This document shows, piece after piece, positions 1 through 8,247 of a stretch of 21,985 nucleotides of DNA. Source of the stretch: Actinomycetota bacterium. Its GTDB lineage: Bacteria; Actinomycetota; Acidimicrobiia; Acidimicrobiales; JAHWLA01. Location of the stretch: the NCBI GenBank assembly GCA_019347595.1, contig JAHWLA010000014.1:1-21985 (forward strand), given 5' to 3'. Within the stretch, counting starts at the first letter, position 1. Each line of letters begins with the position of its first letter. The translations under genes and the position numbers were made by a program. The notes beneath the pieces were generated by a model. The model saw only the letters and a list, made by a program, of their open reading frames with translations, was not told the DNA's origin and searched no databases.

Positions 1-280
1 CACCTGCCTGCCCGACGGCCTGGCCCTCGACGCCGAGGGCGCAGTCTGGGTCGCCGACGCCGTGGGCTCGGGCATCGTCCGCGTGGGCGAGGGTGGTGTG
101 GTGCTCGATCGCGTCGACACCGGCACCCTCGCCGTCTACGCCGCGGCCCTGGGCGGGCCCGACCGCACGACGCTGTACCTGTGCGCGGCGCCGCCCCTCG
201 GGACGTCGGACGTCACCTCGACCCGTCGGTCGGTGCTGCTGGCCTGCGACGTCGACGTGCCGGGCGCCGGCCGGCCGTAG
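1..280 (+). CDS. SMP-30/gluconolactonase-like protein, C-terminal fragment
   Basis: The reading frame enters from the left edge (frame beginning at base 2) and ends at a TAG at 278-280, so only about 92 C-terminal residues are visible. The stretch CLPDGLALDAEGAVWVAD matches the blade signature of the SMP-30/gluconolactonase/LRE beta-propeller family, whose calcium-dependent members hydrolyse sugar lactones. A later segment with TLYLCAAPP resembles the usual last blade. The start, the N-terminal metal ligands and the upstream context lie outside the window, so substrate and operon membership cannot be judged. It converges on the alpha/beta hydrolase that follows. A lactonase would suit the sugar-type enzymes at 5992-9359, but that link is an inference. 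The family call is fairly safe; the reaction is not. Confidence 0.75.
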   Translation, partial: TCLPDGLALDAEGAVWVADAVGSGIVRVGEGGVVLDRVDTGTLAVYAAALGGPDRTTLYLCAAPPLGTSDVTSTRRSVLLACDVDVPGAGRP

Positions 281-306
281 CGGCAATCGGAGCGACGCCC
301 GCCCGC

Positions 307-323
307 CGCCCGGTCAGCGGGCG
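307..323. terminator. possible weak bidirectional terminator hairpin between convergent genes
   Basis: CGCCCG-GTCAG-CGGGCG forms a 6-bp GC stem with a 5-nt loop at the 3' junction of two convergent genes. It overlaps the stop codon of the minus-strand hydrolase. No T-run follows on either strand, and in DNA this GC-rich such stems occur by chance, so confidence is low. Confidence 0.25.
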
Positions 324-1195
324 ACGGAGCGGGCGTGGGCCGTGATCTCCTCGACGATGCGGGGCCGCACGTCGGGCGACATGGCGTGGCCGACCCCCTC
401 CAACACCACCAAGCGGGCGCCGGGGATGCGCTCGGCCAGCTTGCGTGCCGCTTGGAGGCGGATGAGGCGGTCGTCGTCGCCGTGCATGACGAGGGTGGGG
501 GCGGTGATCCCGCGGACCCGCTTGGGCAGGTCGCGGGCGTGGCGGATGACCGACGTCTGCCGCTGCTGGGCGGTGGGGTCGTGGGAACGGCGGTACGACT
601 CCCGGCCCACGGCGCGGGCCCAGTCGAGGTCGATCTTCTGGTTGCGGCCGCCGATGGTTGTCAGCACGTCGGCCAGGCGTTCGCCGGCCGCCTCCTCGGT
701 GTCGTCGTAGCGGCGCCGGGCCAGCTTCATGACCGTGCCGATGCGCACGGCCAGGAGCTGTGACCCGGTGCCCGCCATCATGCTGGTGAAGGTGCGCACG
801 CGCTCGGGCGCCCGCAGGGCCATCGTTTGCGAGATGGCGGAGCCGAGCGACGCCCCCACCAAGTGGGCGCTCGACCACCCGAGGGCGTCCATGACGGCGA
901 AGCCGTCGTCGGCCATGTCCTCCATGCGGTACTGCGGCTCCGAGCGCAAGGAGAACAGCACGCGAAGCGGGTTGCGGGCGGGCTCGGCCTGGAAGTGCGT
1001 GGACAGGCCGGAGTCGCGGTTGTCGAAGCGGGCGACGTGGAACCCGTTGGCGACGAGCTCCTCGCAGAACTCGTCGGGCCACAGGAGCATCTGCGTCTCC
1101 AGGCCCATGACGAGCAACAGCGGCTCGCCGTCGGGCGAACCGAACGTCTCGTAGGCGATCTCGACGTCGCCGTTGCGCGCCTTGTGGATGGTCAT
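314..1195 (-). CDS. alpha/beta-fold hydrolase
   Basis: A 293-residue alpha/beta hydrolase when started at the ATG at 1195 (MTIHKARNGDVEIAYETFG). An in-frame ATG at 1279 would add 28 low-complexity residues and run through the presumed promoter, so the later start is preferred. The nucleophile elbow is GASLGS (Ser116), the acid is probably Asp242 in HGDDDRLI, and the histidine is His270 in GVGHAMSP. The segment LLVMGLETQMLLWP after strand 3 supplies the oxyanion hole region. The family contains esterases, C-C bond hydrolases and lactonases, and the substrate cannot be read from sequence. It is divergent from the acyl-CoA ligase across a 183-bp gap that carries two copies of the shared GGGNTTNCCC motif, which suggests co-regulation with the rest of the cluster. 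Confidence 0.88.
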   Translation of the reverse strand: MTIHKARNGDVEIAYETFGSPDGEPLLLVMGLETQMLLWPDEFCEELVANGFHVARFDNRDSGLSTHFQAEPARNPLRVLFSLRSEPQYRMEDMADDGFAVMDALGWSSAHLVGASLGSAISQTMALRAPERVRTFTSMMAGTGSQLLAVRIGTVMKLARRRYDDTEEAAGERLADVLTTIGGRNQKIDLDWARAVGRESYRRSHDPTAQQRQTSVIRHARDLPKRVRGITAPTLVMHGDDDRLIRLQAARKLAERIPGARLVVLEGVGHAMSPDVRPRIVEEITAHARSVAR

Positions 1196-1234
1196 CGGTT
1201 CGTTCAATCCTCGTGCTCGGCCCCCGTCTGCCCC

Positions 1235-1277
1235 AGCATCGCTGCGCCGGGGAGCGTCCGTAATCCGGGCTTTCCCC
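1235..1277 (-). promoter_or_regulatory. shared motif site A plus -10-like hexamer, promoter of the alpha/beta hydrolase
   Basis: On the plus strand the site reads GGGCTTTCCCCAC (1267-1279). Read toward the minus-strand hydrolase it is GTGGGGAAAGCCC, i.e. the motif in inverted orientation with a symmetric core. A hexamer GATGCT (1240 down to 1235) begins 36 nt after the first G of the GGGAAAGCCC core, the same spacing seen at sites C, E and F. Its centre is exactly 42 bp (about four helical turns) from site B. Motif and spacing are seen directly; promoter function is inferred. Confidence 0.5.
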
Positions 1278-1306
1278 ACCGATACCGCCGGGGAACGGTG
1301 AAGTCA

Positions 1307-1351
1307 GAGGGTTTCCCCCAGTTGAGCGCCCGCCTGCCCGCGCTGCACGGT
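1307..1351 (+). promoter_or_regulatory. shared motif site B plus -10-like hexamer, promoter of the acyl-CoA ligase
   Basis: GAGGGTTTCCCCCAG (1307-1321) matches the cluster motif. The hexamer CACGGT (1346-1351), one base different from TACGGT at site E, begins 37 nt after the first G. Transcription would start near 1358, leaving a leader of about 21 nt that contains the GGAG ribosome-binding sequence of the GTG start at 1379. Confidence 0.5.
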
Positions 1352-1378
1352 GTTGGCTACGCGTGAACGGAGCCTGAC

Positions 1379-3010
1379 GTGTTCAACCATGCCGAACTGT
1401 TCGAAGCCGTTGCCGGCGCTGTCGGGGAACGCCCTGCTTTCGTGTTCCGCCGCCGGACCTACACCTACGGCGAGATCGACGACCGAGTCCGCCGCCTGGC
1501 GAACCTCCTGCTCGACCACGGGGTCACCATCCGTCGCGAGCGGTCGGAGCTGGCGCCCTGGGAGTCGGGGCAGGACCACGTCGGGCTGTACCTCTACAAC
1601 TCGCCGGAGTACCTGGAGGGCATGCTCGGGGCCTGCCTGGCCCGGGCGGTGTCGTTCAACATCAACTACCGCTACGTCGAGGGCGAGTTGCGCTACCTGC
1701 TCGAGGACGCCGCGCCCCGCGCCCTGATCTACCACGCCACCTTCGCCCCGCTCCTCGACGCCGTGGTCTCCCGGCTGCCCGAGCGTCCGCTCCTCCTCCA
1801 GGTCGACGACGGCTCCGGCGTGCCGCTGCTCGACGGCGCCCTCGACTACGAGGCGGCGCTGGCGGCGGCCTCGCCGGCCAGGCCCGACATCGAGCTCTCG
1901 CCCGACGACCTCTACATGCTCTACACCGGCGGCACCACGGGGATGCCAAAGGGCACCCTGTGGACCCAGGCCGACATGTACGACGCCGCCCTGAACTTCG
2001 TGCCCGACGTCGACTCGACCTCGCCCGCCACCATCGCCGCCAGCGTCAGCAAGCTCACGCCGTCGGTGGCGCTGGCGCTGCCGCCGATGATGCACGGCGG
2101 TGCGCAGTGGATCGCCCTCGGCAACCTGCTCGGAGGGGGCACAGTCGCGATCCAGGACGAGGTCGCCAAGCTCGACGCGCGCGACGCCTGGGCCACCATC
2201 GAGCGCGAGGGGGTCGCCACCATGACGATCATCGGCGACGCCTTCGCCCGGCCGCTCTGCGACGAGTTGGAGCGCGGCGACTACGACGCGGGCTCGCTGC
2301 GGTTCATCATCAACGGCGGCGCCATCCTCAGCTCGGGGGTGAAGCAGCGGTTGCTCGACATGCTGCCCGACGTGCTGATCCTCGACGTGGCCGGCTCGTC
2401 GGAGACGGGCAGCCAGCTCCAGGCGGTGAGCGCGGGCGACAAGGCCGCGGGCCAGGGCGTCTTCAGCCTCGTGCCCGGGACGTGCGTCGTCGACGAAGCC
2501 ATGACAACGGTGCTGGAGCCGGGCCACGACGGCATCGGCTGGCTGGCCAAGCGCAAGCCGATCCCCCTCGGCTACCTCGGGGACCGCGAGAAGACGGAGA
2601 AGACGTTCCGTCTGGTGGCAGGGGAGCGCATGGCGCTGCCCGGCGACCGGGCCAGGCTCCGCGAGGACGGCCGGGTGGAGCTGCTCGGTCGCGACTCCGT
2701 GACGATCAACTCGGGGGGCGAGAAGATCTTCGCCGAAGAGGTGGAGCAGGCGCTGGTGGCCCACGACGCCGTCGTCGACGTGGTGGTGGTGGGACGGCCG
2801 AGCGAGCGATGGGGACAGGAGGTCGTCGCCGTCGTCCAGTTGCGGCCGGGGAGCGCCGTGTCCGACGACGACCTGCTGGCGACGGCCAACGAGCGCATCG
2901 CCCGGTACAAGCTGCCCAAGGCGATCGTGCGCGTCGACCAGGTCCTGCGCAGCCCGAACGGCAAGGCCGACTACCGCTGGGCGAAGTCGATCGTCACGCC
3001 CGAGGTCTGA
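1379..3010 (+). CDS. acyl-CoA ligase, FadD19-like (ANL superfamily)
   Basis: A 543-residue AMP-forming acyl-CoA ligase that activates a carboxylic acid through an acyl-adenylate to its CoA thioester. The P-loop motif is YTGGTTGMPKG (residues 182-192). The C-terminal domain has GRDSVTINSGGEKIFAEEVE and the catalytic lysine Lys529 in SPNGKADYRW. The YTGGTTGMPKGTLW form and the C-terminal NGKADYRW sequence resemble the FadD17/FadD19 group, which in mycobacteria and rhodococci activates steroid side-chain acids, so a branched or polycyclic acid substrate is plausible but unproven. The GTG at 1379 is chosen because GGAG lies about 7 nt upstream and MFNHAELFEAVA is a typical N-terminus. It is the first plus-strand gene after the divergent promoter, and motif site C separates it from the metallohydrolase operon that follows. 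Confidence 0.9.
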   Translation: MFNHAELFEAVAGAVGERPAFVFRRRTYTYGEIDDRVRRLANLLLDHGVTIRRERSELAPWESGQDHVGLYLYNSPEYLEGMLGACLARAVSFNINYRYVEGELRYLLEDAAPRALIYHATFAPLLDAVVSRLPERPLLLQVDDGSGVPLLDGALDYEAALAAASPARPDIELSPDDLYMLYTGGTTGMPKGTLWTQADMYDAALNFVPDVDSTSPATIAASVSKLTPSVALALPPMMHGGAQWIALGNLLGGGTVAIQDEVAKLDARDAWATIEREGVATMTIIGDAFARPLCDELERGDYDAGSLRFIINGGAILSSGVKQRLLDMLPDVLILDVAGSSETGSQLQAVSAGDKAAGQGVFSLVPGTCVVDEAMTTVLEPGHDGIGWLAKRKPIPLGYLGDREKTEKTFRLVAGERMALPGDRARLREDGRVELLGRDSVTINSGGEKIFAEEVEQALVAHDAVVDVVVVGRPSERWGQEVVAVVQLRPGSAVSDDDLLATANERIARYKLPKAIVRVDQVLRSPNGKADYRWAKSIVTPEV

Positions 3011-3045
3011 CGCGGGAGGCCGCCGCGCCGTCGGCGGGGAATCGC

Positions 3046-3089
3046 AAGGGCATCCCCTCATGGTCCCGATCCAGGCCTCGTGTTGTCAT
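3046..3089 (+). promoter_or_regulatory. shared motif site C plus -10-like hexamer, promoter of the metallohydrolase operon
   Basis: AAGGGCATCCCCTCA (3046-3060) is the most divergent motif copy. It also forms arms GGGGA (3036-3040) and TCCCC (3053-3057). The hexamer TGTCAT (3084-3089; 4 of 6 matches to TATAAT) begins 36 nt after the first G. The ATG at 3096 is 7 nt further on, so the transcript would be leaderless or nearly so. Confidence 0.4.
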
Positions 3090-3095
3090 GGCACG

Positions 3096-5165
3096 ATGTG
3101 CTGCGAAGGTGGCCACGACGACCTTCCCGGGGTGGTGGCGGGCGTGCTCGACACGTACCGCGAGCTGGCAGCCGGGAGTCGCTTCGACTGGGGCGGCGAG
3201 TTCGGTCGCGACCCGTCCGGGCCCGGCCCGCTCTGGTGGCAGTACGCCCGCTACGCCGACTGGTGGGAGCTGCTCATGACGTTCGTCGTCGAGGCGGCCC
3301 AGGGGCGACCGGGCACCTTCCACGACGCCCTGTGGCGACTCACCTCGCACGAGCCGCCGCACGGCCTGGTGGTGGTGGAGGTCGGTGAGCTCGTCTCGGT
3401 GCGGCAGGGCCCGCTGCCGTACGCGCTCGACGGCATGCCCGTGGAACTGGCTGTCCTCGTCCACGCTGCCACCGAGGTGGCGGGGCCGGTCGCCGTCGGG
3501 GACGCTACCGTGTCGCTCGACGGCCAGACGACCGACGTGGCGTTCTGCACCTTCGCCGCCGCCGCTCCCACCCTGGAGGCGGCCGTCGGCGGGCAGCGCC
3601 GGTCCGTCCCCGTGGTGGAGGCAGCCGACGCGGCGCGCCTGTGGCTGTCGGCCGCCGCTCCCTGTCGCTGGTCGGTCGTCGACGACCGCGGCGGCGCCTG
3701 GTTCCCCGACGGGGTGCTGCACAAGTGGGACGCCCACGGGCGGCCCTACTTCCACGGGCGAGACATCGTGCTCGACGTGCCGGCGGCGGCCGTCACCGTG
3801 ACCGCGGCACGAGGCATCGGCTACGAGTCGGTCAGCGCCGAGCTCCACCCGGCGGCGGGCGCGCTGGTCGAGGTGGCGCTGGACCCGGAAGCCCTGTTCG
3901 ACCCGGCCGTGAACGGTTGGTTCGGCGGCGACCTCCACGTCCACCTCAACTACAGCGGCGACTACGTGGTCGACCTCGACGACGCCGCCCGCATCCAGGA
4001 GGGCGAAGCCCTCCACGTGCTCAACCTGGTCGCCGCCAACCACCAGACCACGCGCGTCTACGACGTGGAGGCCTTCGAGCACTCCGTCGGCCACGACCTG
4101 GCCTGGTCGACGCCCGCCCAGATCGCCCGGTTCGGGGTCGAGTACCGCAACGACATGCTCGGCCACGTGCACGCCTTCGCCCCGTCGAGCGCGCCGAGCG
4201 CCTACCAGTCCGGGCACGCCCGGGGCACGAACCCCTACGACTGGCCTCCGAACGCCGAGGCCTGTCGGGAGCTCCGGGAGTCGGGCGCCACTGTGGGCTA
4301 CACCCACCCGGTGTTCGGCACAATCACCGCCGAGTCCCCGGCGGGCGCCTTCGTCGCGGCCCGCAGCAACGAGGCCCGCGAGCTGGTGGCCGACGCCGCC
4401 CTCGGACTGGTCGACTCCGTCGACCTGCTGGGGCCGACTCCGGTGGCCGGCAACGTGGTGCTCTATCACCGCCTCCTCAGCAGCGGGCTGCGCCTGGCGG
4501 CCACCGCCGGAACCGACACCATGCTGTCGATGGCCAAGGTCGGGCCGCTGTCGAACCCGCCCGGGTGGGCTCGCGTCTACGCCTACCTCGGCGACGCCCG
4601 GCTGGAGGCGTCGGCCTGGCGCGACGCCGTTCGCGCCGGACGGACCCTCGTCACCAACGGGCCGTGGGTGGACTTCACCGTCGACGCCGCCCCGCCGGGG
4701 ACGGTGCTGTCGAAGCAGCCGGGCGACGTCCTGCGCCTGCGAGCGCGGGCGACCGGTCCCGGGACGCGCCTGGTGCAGGTGGTCGGCCCCGACGGCCCGG
4801 TGGCGCAGGCGGAGGCCGTGGCCGGCGAGGCGGTGGTCGACGTGGACGTCGTCGTGGGCGAGCCCACGTGGCTCGCCGCCGTGGTCGACGGGGACGCGCA
4901 CCCCGACGTCCTCTACGGGACGGCGTTCGCCCACACCACGCCGGTGTACGTCGACGTCGACGGCCGCCGTGTCGGACGGGCGGCCGACGCCCGATGGTGC
5001 ATCGAGTGGCTCGACCTGCTCGAAGCGCTGGCCCGTCGGGAAGGCACATTCGAGACGGCGGCCCAACTCGGCGACTTGGTCGCCGTGCTGGACGCCGCCA
5101 GGGACCACTACCACGCCGTCGTCGCCGCGACGACGGACGAACTCATCTCCATGGAGGACTCGTGA
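3096..5165 (+). CDS. CehA/McbA-family PHP-fold metallohydrolase
   Basis: About 689 residues. Numbering from an upstream in-frame ATG at 3060, a poorly conserved beta-rich N-terminal region (to ~280) precedes a PHP-type metal-hydrolase domain. Probable metal ligands are GGDLHVH (Asp291, His293, His295), LGHVH (His369, His371), GYTHP (His416) and AGTDT (Asp486). Named relatives are CehA and McbA, which hydrolyse the carbamate carbaryl; most members are uncharacterised, so only hydrolysis of an ester, amide, carbamate or phosphate bond can be proposed. No signal peptide is evident. The start is uncertain: ATG 3060 abuts motif site C, whereas ATG 3096 sits where a promoter at site C would begin the message; GTG 3132 is also possible. 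Its stop overlaps the SDR start by 4 nt (GTGA), which implies translational coupling. Confidence 0.78.
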   Translation: MCCEGGHDDLPGVVAGVLDTYRELAAGSRFDWGGEFGRDPSGPGPLWWQYARYADWWELLMTFVVEAAQGRPGTFHDALWRLTSHEPPHGLVVVEVGELVSVRQGPLPYALDGMPVELAVLVHAATEVAGPVAVGDATVSLDGQTTDVAFCTFAAAAPTLEAAVGGQRRSVPVVEAADAARLWLSAAAPCRWSVVDDRGGAWFPDGVLHKWDAHGRPYFHGRDIVLDVPAAAVTVTAARGIGYESVSAELHPAAGALVEVALDPEALFDPAVNGWFGGDLHVHLNYSGDYVVDLDDAARIQEGEALHVLNLVAANHQTTRVYDVEAFEHSVGHDLAWSTPAQIARFGVEYRNDMLGHVHAFAPSSAPSAYQSGHARGTNPYDWPPNAEACRELRESGATVGYTHPVFGTITAESPAGAFVAARSNEARELVADAALGLVDSVDLLGPTPVAGNVVLYHRLLSSGLRLAATAGTDTMLSMAKVGPLSNPPGWARVYAYLGDARLEASAWRDAVRAGRTLVTNGPWVDFTVDAAPPGTVLSKQPGDVLRLRARATGPGTRLVQVVGPDGPVAQAEAVAGEAVVDVDVVVGEPTWLAAVVDGDAHPDVLYGTAFAHTTPVYVDVDGRRVGRAADARWCIEWLDLLEALARREGTFETAAQLGDLVAVLDAARDHYHAVVAATTDELISMEDS

Positions 5166-5995
5166 AGTCATTGACAGGCAAGACGGCGGTTGTGACCGGG
5201 GCCGCCAGCGGCATCGGGTTCGCGCTCGCCGAGCGGTTCGTGCGCGAGGGGATGAACGTGGTCCTCGCCGACATCGAGGAGCCTGCGCTCGACGCCGCCG
5301 TGAATGAGCTGGCCGACCTGGGCCCGGTGGTCGGCGTTCGCACCGATGTGTCCTCGGCCGGCGACGTCGATGCCCTCGCCGTCGCCAGCCGGGAGGCGTT
5401 CGGCCCCGTCCACGTGCTGTGCAACAACGCAGGCGTCGGCGTGGCCAACCGGGTCGAGCGTTTCTCCCTGGCCGACTGGGAGTGGGCTCTGGGCGTGAAC
5501 CTCTGGGGGGTCGTGCACGGGCTGCGCGCCTTCTTGCCCGCCATCATCGAGCAGGGGGAAGGCCATGTCGTGACAACGACGTCGATGGCCGGGTTCACCG
5601 CCACGCCGCTCCAGTCCCCGTACGTGGCGGCCAAGCACGCCGTGGTCGGCATCACCGAGACCCTCTACCAGGAGCTCCTGGCCGCCAAGTCCGAGGTCGG
5701 CGTCTCGTTGCTGATCCCCGGCTTCGTCGCCACCCGCATCATGGAGTCGTCGCGCAACCGCCCCGACCGCGCCGAGGGCGAAAGCTTCGAGCCGCCCGAG
5801 CACCTCAAGCAGCTCATCGCCGCGGCCAAGCCGCCCAGTGAGGTGGCCGACCTCGTCGTCGACGCCATCCTCACCGACAAGTTCTACGTGTTCACCGACG
5901 ACGAGCACTTCAAGTTCATCACCACCCGCCATCGCGACATCGAGGAACGGCGCAACCCCACCCCGGTCCGGCTCGACTTCATGCGCAAGCGATGA
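5162..5995 (+). CDS. SDR-family NAD(P)-dependent oxidoreductase
   Basis: A classical short-chain dehydrogenase of 277 residues, interconverting an alcohol and a ketone with NAD(P). The cofactor motif is TGAASGIG (12-19), with CNNAG (87-91), catalytic Asn113, Ser141, Tyr154 and Lys158 (YVAAK). Asp37 after strand 2 (VVLADIEE) favours NAD over NADP. The C-terminal tail beyond the core, with KFYVFTDDEHFKF, is shared with the second SDR at 10695-11549. The GTG start at 5162 follows GGAGG at about 5 nt and overlaps the previous stop by GTGA; the frame is open far upstream but out of family. It ends in ATGA, overlapping the next gene. Its place between a metallohydrolase and a glycoside phosphorylase-like gene suggests that it oxidises or reduces an intermediate of the same substrate. 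Confidence 0.92.
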   Translation: MKSLTGKTAVVTGAASGIGFALAERFVREGMNVVLADIEEPALDAAVNELADLGPVVGVRTDVSSAGDVDALAVASREAFGPVHVLCNNAGVGVANRVERFSLADWEWALGVNLWGVVHGLRAFLPAIIEQGEGHVVTTTSMAGFTATPLQSPYVAAKHAVVGITETLYQELLAAKSEVGVSLLIPGFVATRIMESSRNRPDRAEGESFEPPEHLKQLIAAAKPPSEVADLVVDAILTDKFYVFTDDEHFKFITTRHRDIEERRNPTPVRLDFMRKR

Positions 5996-8247
5996 GCGAC
6001 TTCGGGCGCTGGACGACAGCCGACGGCCTGCCGGTGTTCGAGGGCGTGCCGGTCGCCACCGACGGAGGCAACTCCGAGCACCTCGTCAGCCTGGGCAACC
6101 GGCGCCTCCAGTTGGTGGCGAGCACGGCGGGCACCCGCAGCCTGTGGGACGAGTTCGACGGCTTGCGCTGGCTGCTGGCGCCCCAGCCCGGCGGCACGGG
6201 GACGTGGACGGCGCGCGTCGACGGCGGCGAGCCGTGGGGCACGGGCGCCCCCGGCGCGACACCCGTCCGGTCGACGTTCGGCCCCACGTGGCACGGCGTC
6301 GACGGCGCCCACGACGGTGTGGCCGTCGAGCAGGTCGTGCTCTGCCCGGAGGGCGAAGCCCCGTGGTGCCTGGTGCGCGTGCGCGTGACCGCCTCGGGCC
6401 CCGCAGCTCGGCGGGTCGAGCTGCGCCAGTCGTGGACGGTGCGACCCCGCTTCGTCGACGTCTTCACGCCGGTCGAGCGGGCCGACGAGCTGGCCGCCGC
6501 GAACGTGCGCTACCGCGTCACCGCGGCAGGCGGCCGGGCCGTGGCCACCGAGGAGCGCGTCGACGGTGAGGCCGAGGGCGGCGCCGCGACACCGGGCGCG
6601 TTCGGCGCTCCGGCCACGCTCGTCTTCGAGGCGTTCGACGCCGGAGGCACGGCGACGAGCGACGGCGAGGGCCACCCCACGGTGACGCTGTCGAGCGAGG
6701 TCGAGGTGGCAGCGGGCGAGACCCGAGAGCTGTGGTTCCGCTTCGGCCTCGACGACGCTTCGTCGGTCCCCGACCCGGCGGGGCAGTGGGCGGCCTCGCT
6801 CGACGGGCTGCGCGAGCGGCTGCCGACGGCGACGTCGCCGCAGGCCCCCGAGGCCGAGCGCGAGATCCCCTGGCACGCGGCGCTGCTGTCCGGGGGCGCG
6901 TGCGCCGACGGCGTGCTCGGTGGGCACACCCTCGACGAGGGCTCCGTCTACTCCCACATCGTCGGCCTCAACATCGCCGCTCGCGACCCGCTCCAGCACG
7001 CCATGCCGCTGGTGTACTCCGAGCCCGACCTCGCCCTGTCGGTGCTGCGCAACACCTGCGCCTGGGCTGCGCCCAACGGCTTCCTGCCCTGGGCGCTGGA
7101 CGGAGCCAAGAACGTCGTGTCGGCGCCGATGTTGCCGGAGAACCCGTCCGATGTGCACCTGTGGGCGTTGTGGCTCGCGTCGGAGTACGCCATCGCCACC
7201 GGCGACCTCGGCGCCTTCGCCGAGCCGGTCGGCTTCCACCCGCGCCACGGCGCGCCGCCGGTCCCCCTGGGCGAGAACCTGCGCCTCCAGTTCCGCCACT
7301 TCGTGGACGAGGTGGGCCGGGGGCCGAACGGCCACGTGCGCCTGCTGAGCTGCGACTGGAGCGACGGCTTCGTGGGGGCCGAGGCGGCGGGCATCGACCG
7401 CGAGACGCTCCACCGCGAGGGCGAATCGGTCATGAACTCGGCGATGGCCGCGTGGGTGTTGCCTCGGTGGGCGCACCTCAGCGAAGCCTCGGGCGACGCG
7501 GCCACGGCCAAGGAGGCGCGGGCATTGGCCGAGGAACTGCGCCTGGCGGTGGCCGCGGCGTGGAACGGACGGTGGTTCCGTCGGGCGTACGTCGGCGACG
7601 TCGGCCTGGGCGACGACCGGCTGTTCCTGGAGCCCCAGCCGTGGGCCATCCTCTGCGGCGCGGCGACCGACGAGCAGGCCGACTCCCTGCTGGCCGAGAT
7701 CGACGAGAAGCTGCGGACCGGCTCGCCCCTGGGTGCCCGCCAGCAGTGGCCGCTCACCGACGAAGGCGGTCGCCAGGCGGGCGAGGGCCTCAACGGTGGC
7801 ATCTGGTTCGCCTTGAACGCCGTGCTCGTATGGGCCGCGGCGAGCCGCGGCGCGCCCTGGGCCTGGGACGAGTGGCGGCGCATGACGTTGGCGTCGCACA
7901 GCGCCGCCTACCCGTCGACGTGGCTGGGCACGCTGTCGGGCCCCGACTCCTACAACGCGCCGGAGTCGGCGAAGGCGGGTGGCACCTTCCAACTGCCGGT
8001 GCCGGGCGAGTTCCCCACCGACAACATGCACAGCCACTCGCAGCCCCTCCTGGCCTACATCCGCCTGCTGGGCGTGGAGCCCACGGCCGAGGGCGCGCTG
8101 CGCGTCGGCGGCGGTTCCGGCGCCTTCGCCAGCCGGACCTTCGCGGTGGGGCCCGACAGCACGGGCCGACTGCTCGCCGCCGGCCCCGTGGTGGTCGAGG
8201 CGCGCACCGGCCGTGTGCAGGGCGAGGCGGGCAACGTGCGGTGGTGA
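5992..8247 (+). CDS. GH94/GH36-type glycoside phosphorylase-like protein
   Basis: A 751-residue protein with an N-terminal beta-sandwich-like half (to ~280) and a C-terminal (alpha/alpha)6-barrel-like half. The latter carries hallmarks of the cellobiose/chitobiose phosphorylase group (GH94): CDWSDGF (454-460, where the family has a D-W-N-D motif that includes the catalytic acid), REGESV (475-480), WNGRWFRRAY, QPWAILCGAA and GPDSYNAP. GH94 enzymes are intracellular, lack a signal peptide as here, and split beta-glucosides with phosphate; whether this protein phosphorolyses or hydrolyses is undecided. Asn is replaced by Ser in the D-W-x-D motif. It is translationally coupled on both sides (ATGA with the SDR, GTGA with the DUF4432 gene). 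A glycosylated substrate or a sugar released by the neighbouring enzymes is an inference. Confidence 0.8.
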   Translation: MSDFGRWTTADGLPVFEGVPVATDGGNSEHLVSLGNRRLQLVASTAGTRSLWDEFDGLRWLLAPQPGGTGTWTARVDGGEPWGTGAPGATPVRSTFGPTWHGVDGAHDGVAVEQVVLCPEGEAPWCLVRVRVTASGPAARRVELRQSWTVRPRFVDVFTPVERADELAAANVRYRVTAAGGRAVATEERVDGEAEGGAATPGAFGAPATLVFEAFDAGGTATSDGEGHPTVTLSSEVEVAAGETRELWFRFGLDDASSVPDPAGQWAASLDGLRERLPTATSPQAPEAEREIPWHAALLSGGACADGVLGGHTLDEGSVYSHIVGLNIAARDPLQHAMPLVYSEPDLALSVLRNTCAWAAPNGFLPWALDGAKNVVSAPMLPENPSDVHLWALWLASEYAIATGDLGAFAEPVGFHPRHGAPPVPLGENLRLQFRHFVDEVGRGPNGHVRLLSCDWSDGFVGAEAAGIDRETLHREGESVMNSAMAAWVLPRWAHLSEASGDAATAKEARALAEELRLAVAAAWNGRWFRRAYVGDVGLGDDRLFLEPQPWAILCGAATDEQADSLLAEIDEKLRTGSPLGARQQWPLTDEGGRQAGEGLNGGIWFALNAVLVWAAASRGAPWAWDEWRRMTLASHSAAYPSTWLGTLSGPDSYNAPESAKAGGTFQLPVPGEFPTDNMHSHSQPLLAYIRLLGVEPTAEGALRVGGGSGAFASRTFAVGPDSTGRLLAAGPVVVEARTGRVQGEAGNVRW

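Noticed and set aside
2994..5171. Long minus-strand open frame of 725 codons opposite the metallohydrolase
   Set aside because: Its product is low-complexity, rich in Gly, Val, Arg and His, with no recognisable domain. It is a by-product of strong GC bias at third positions of the plus-strand gene.
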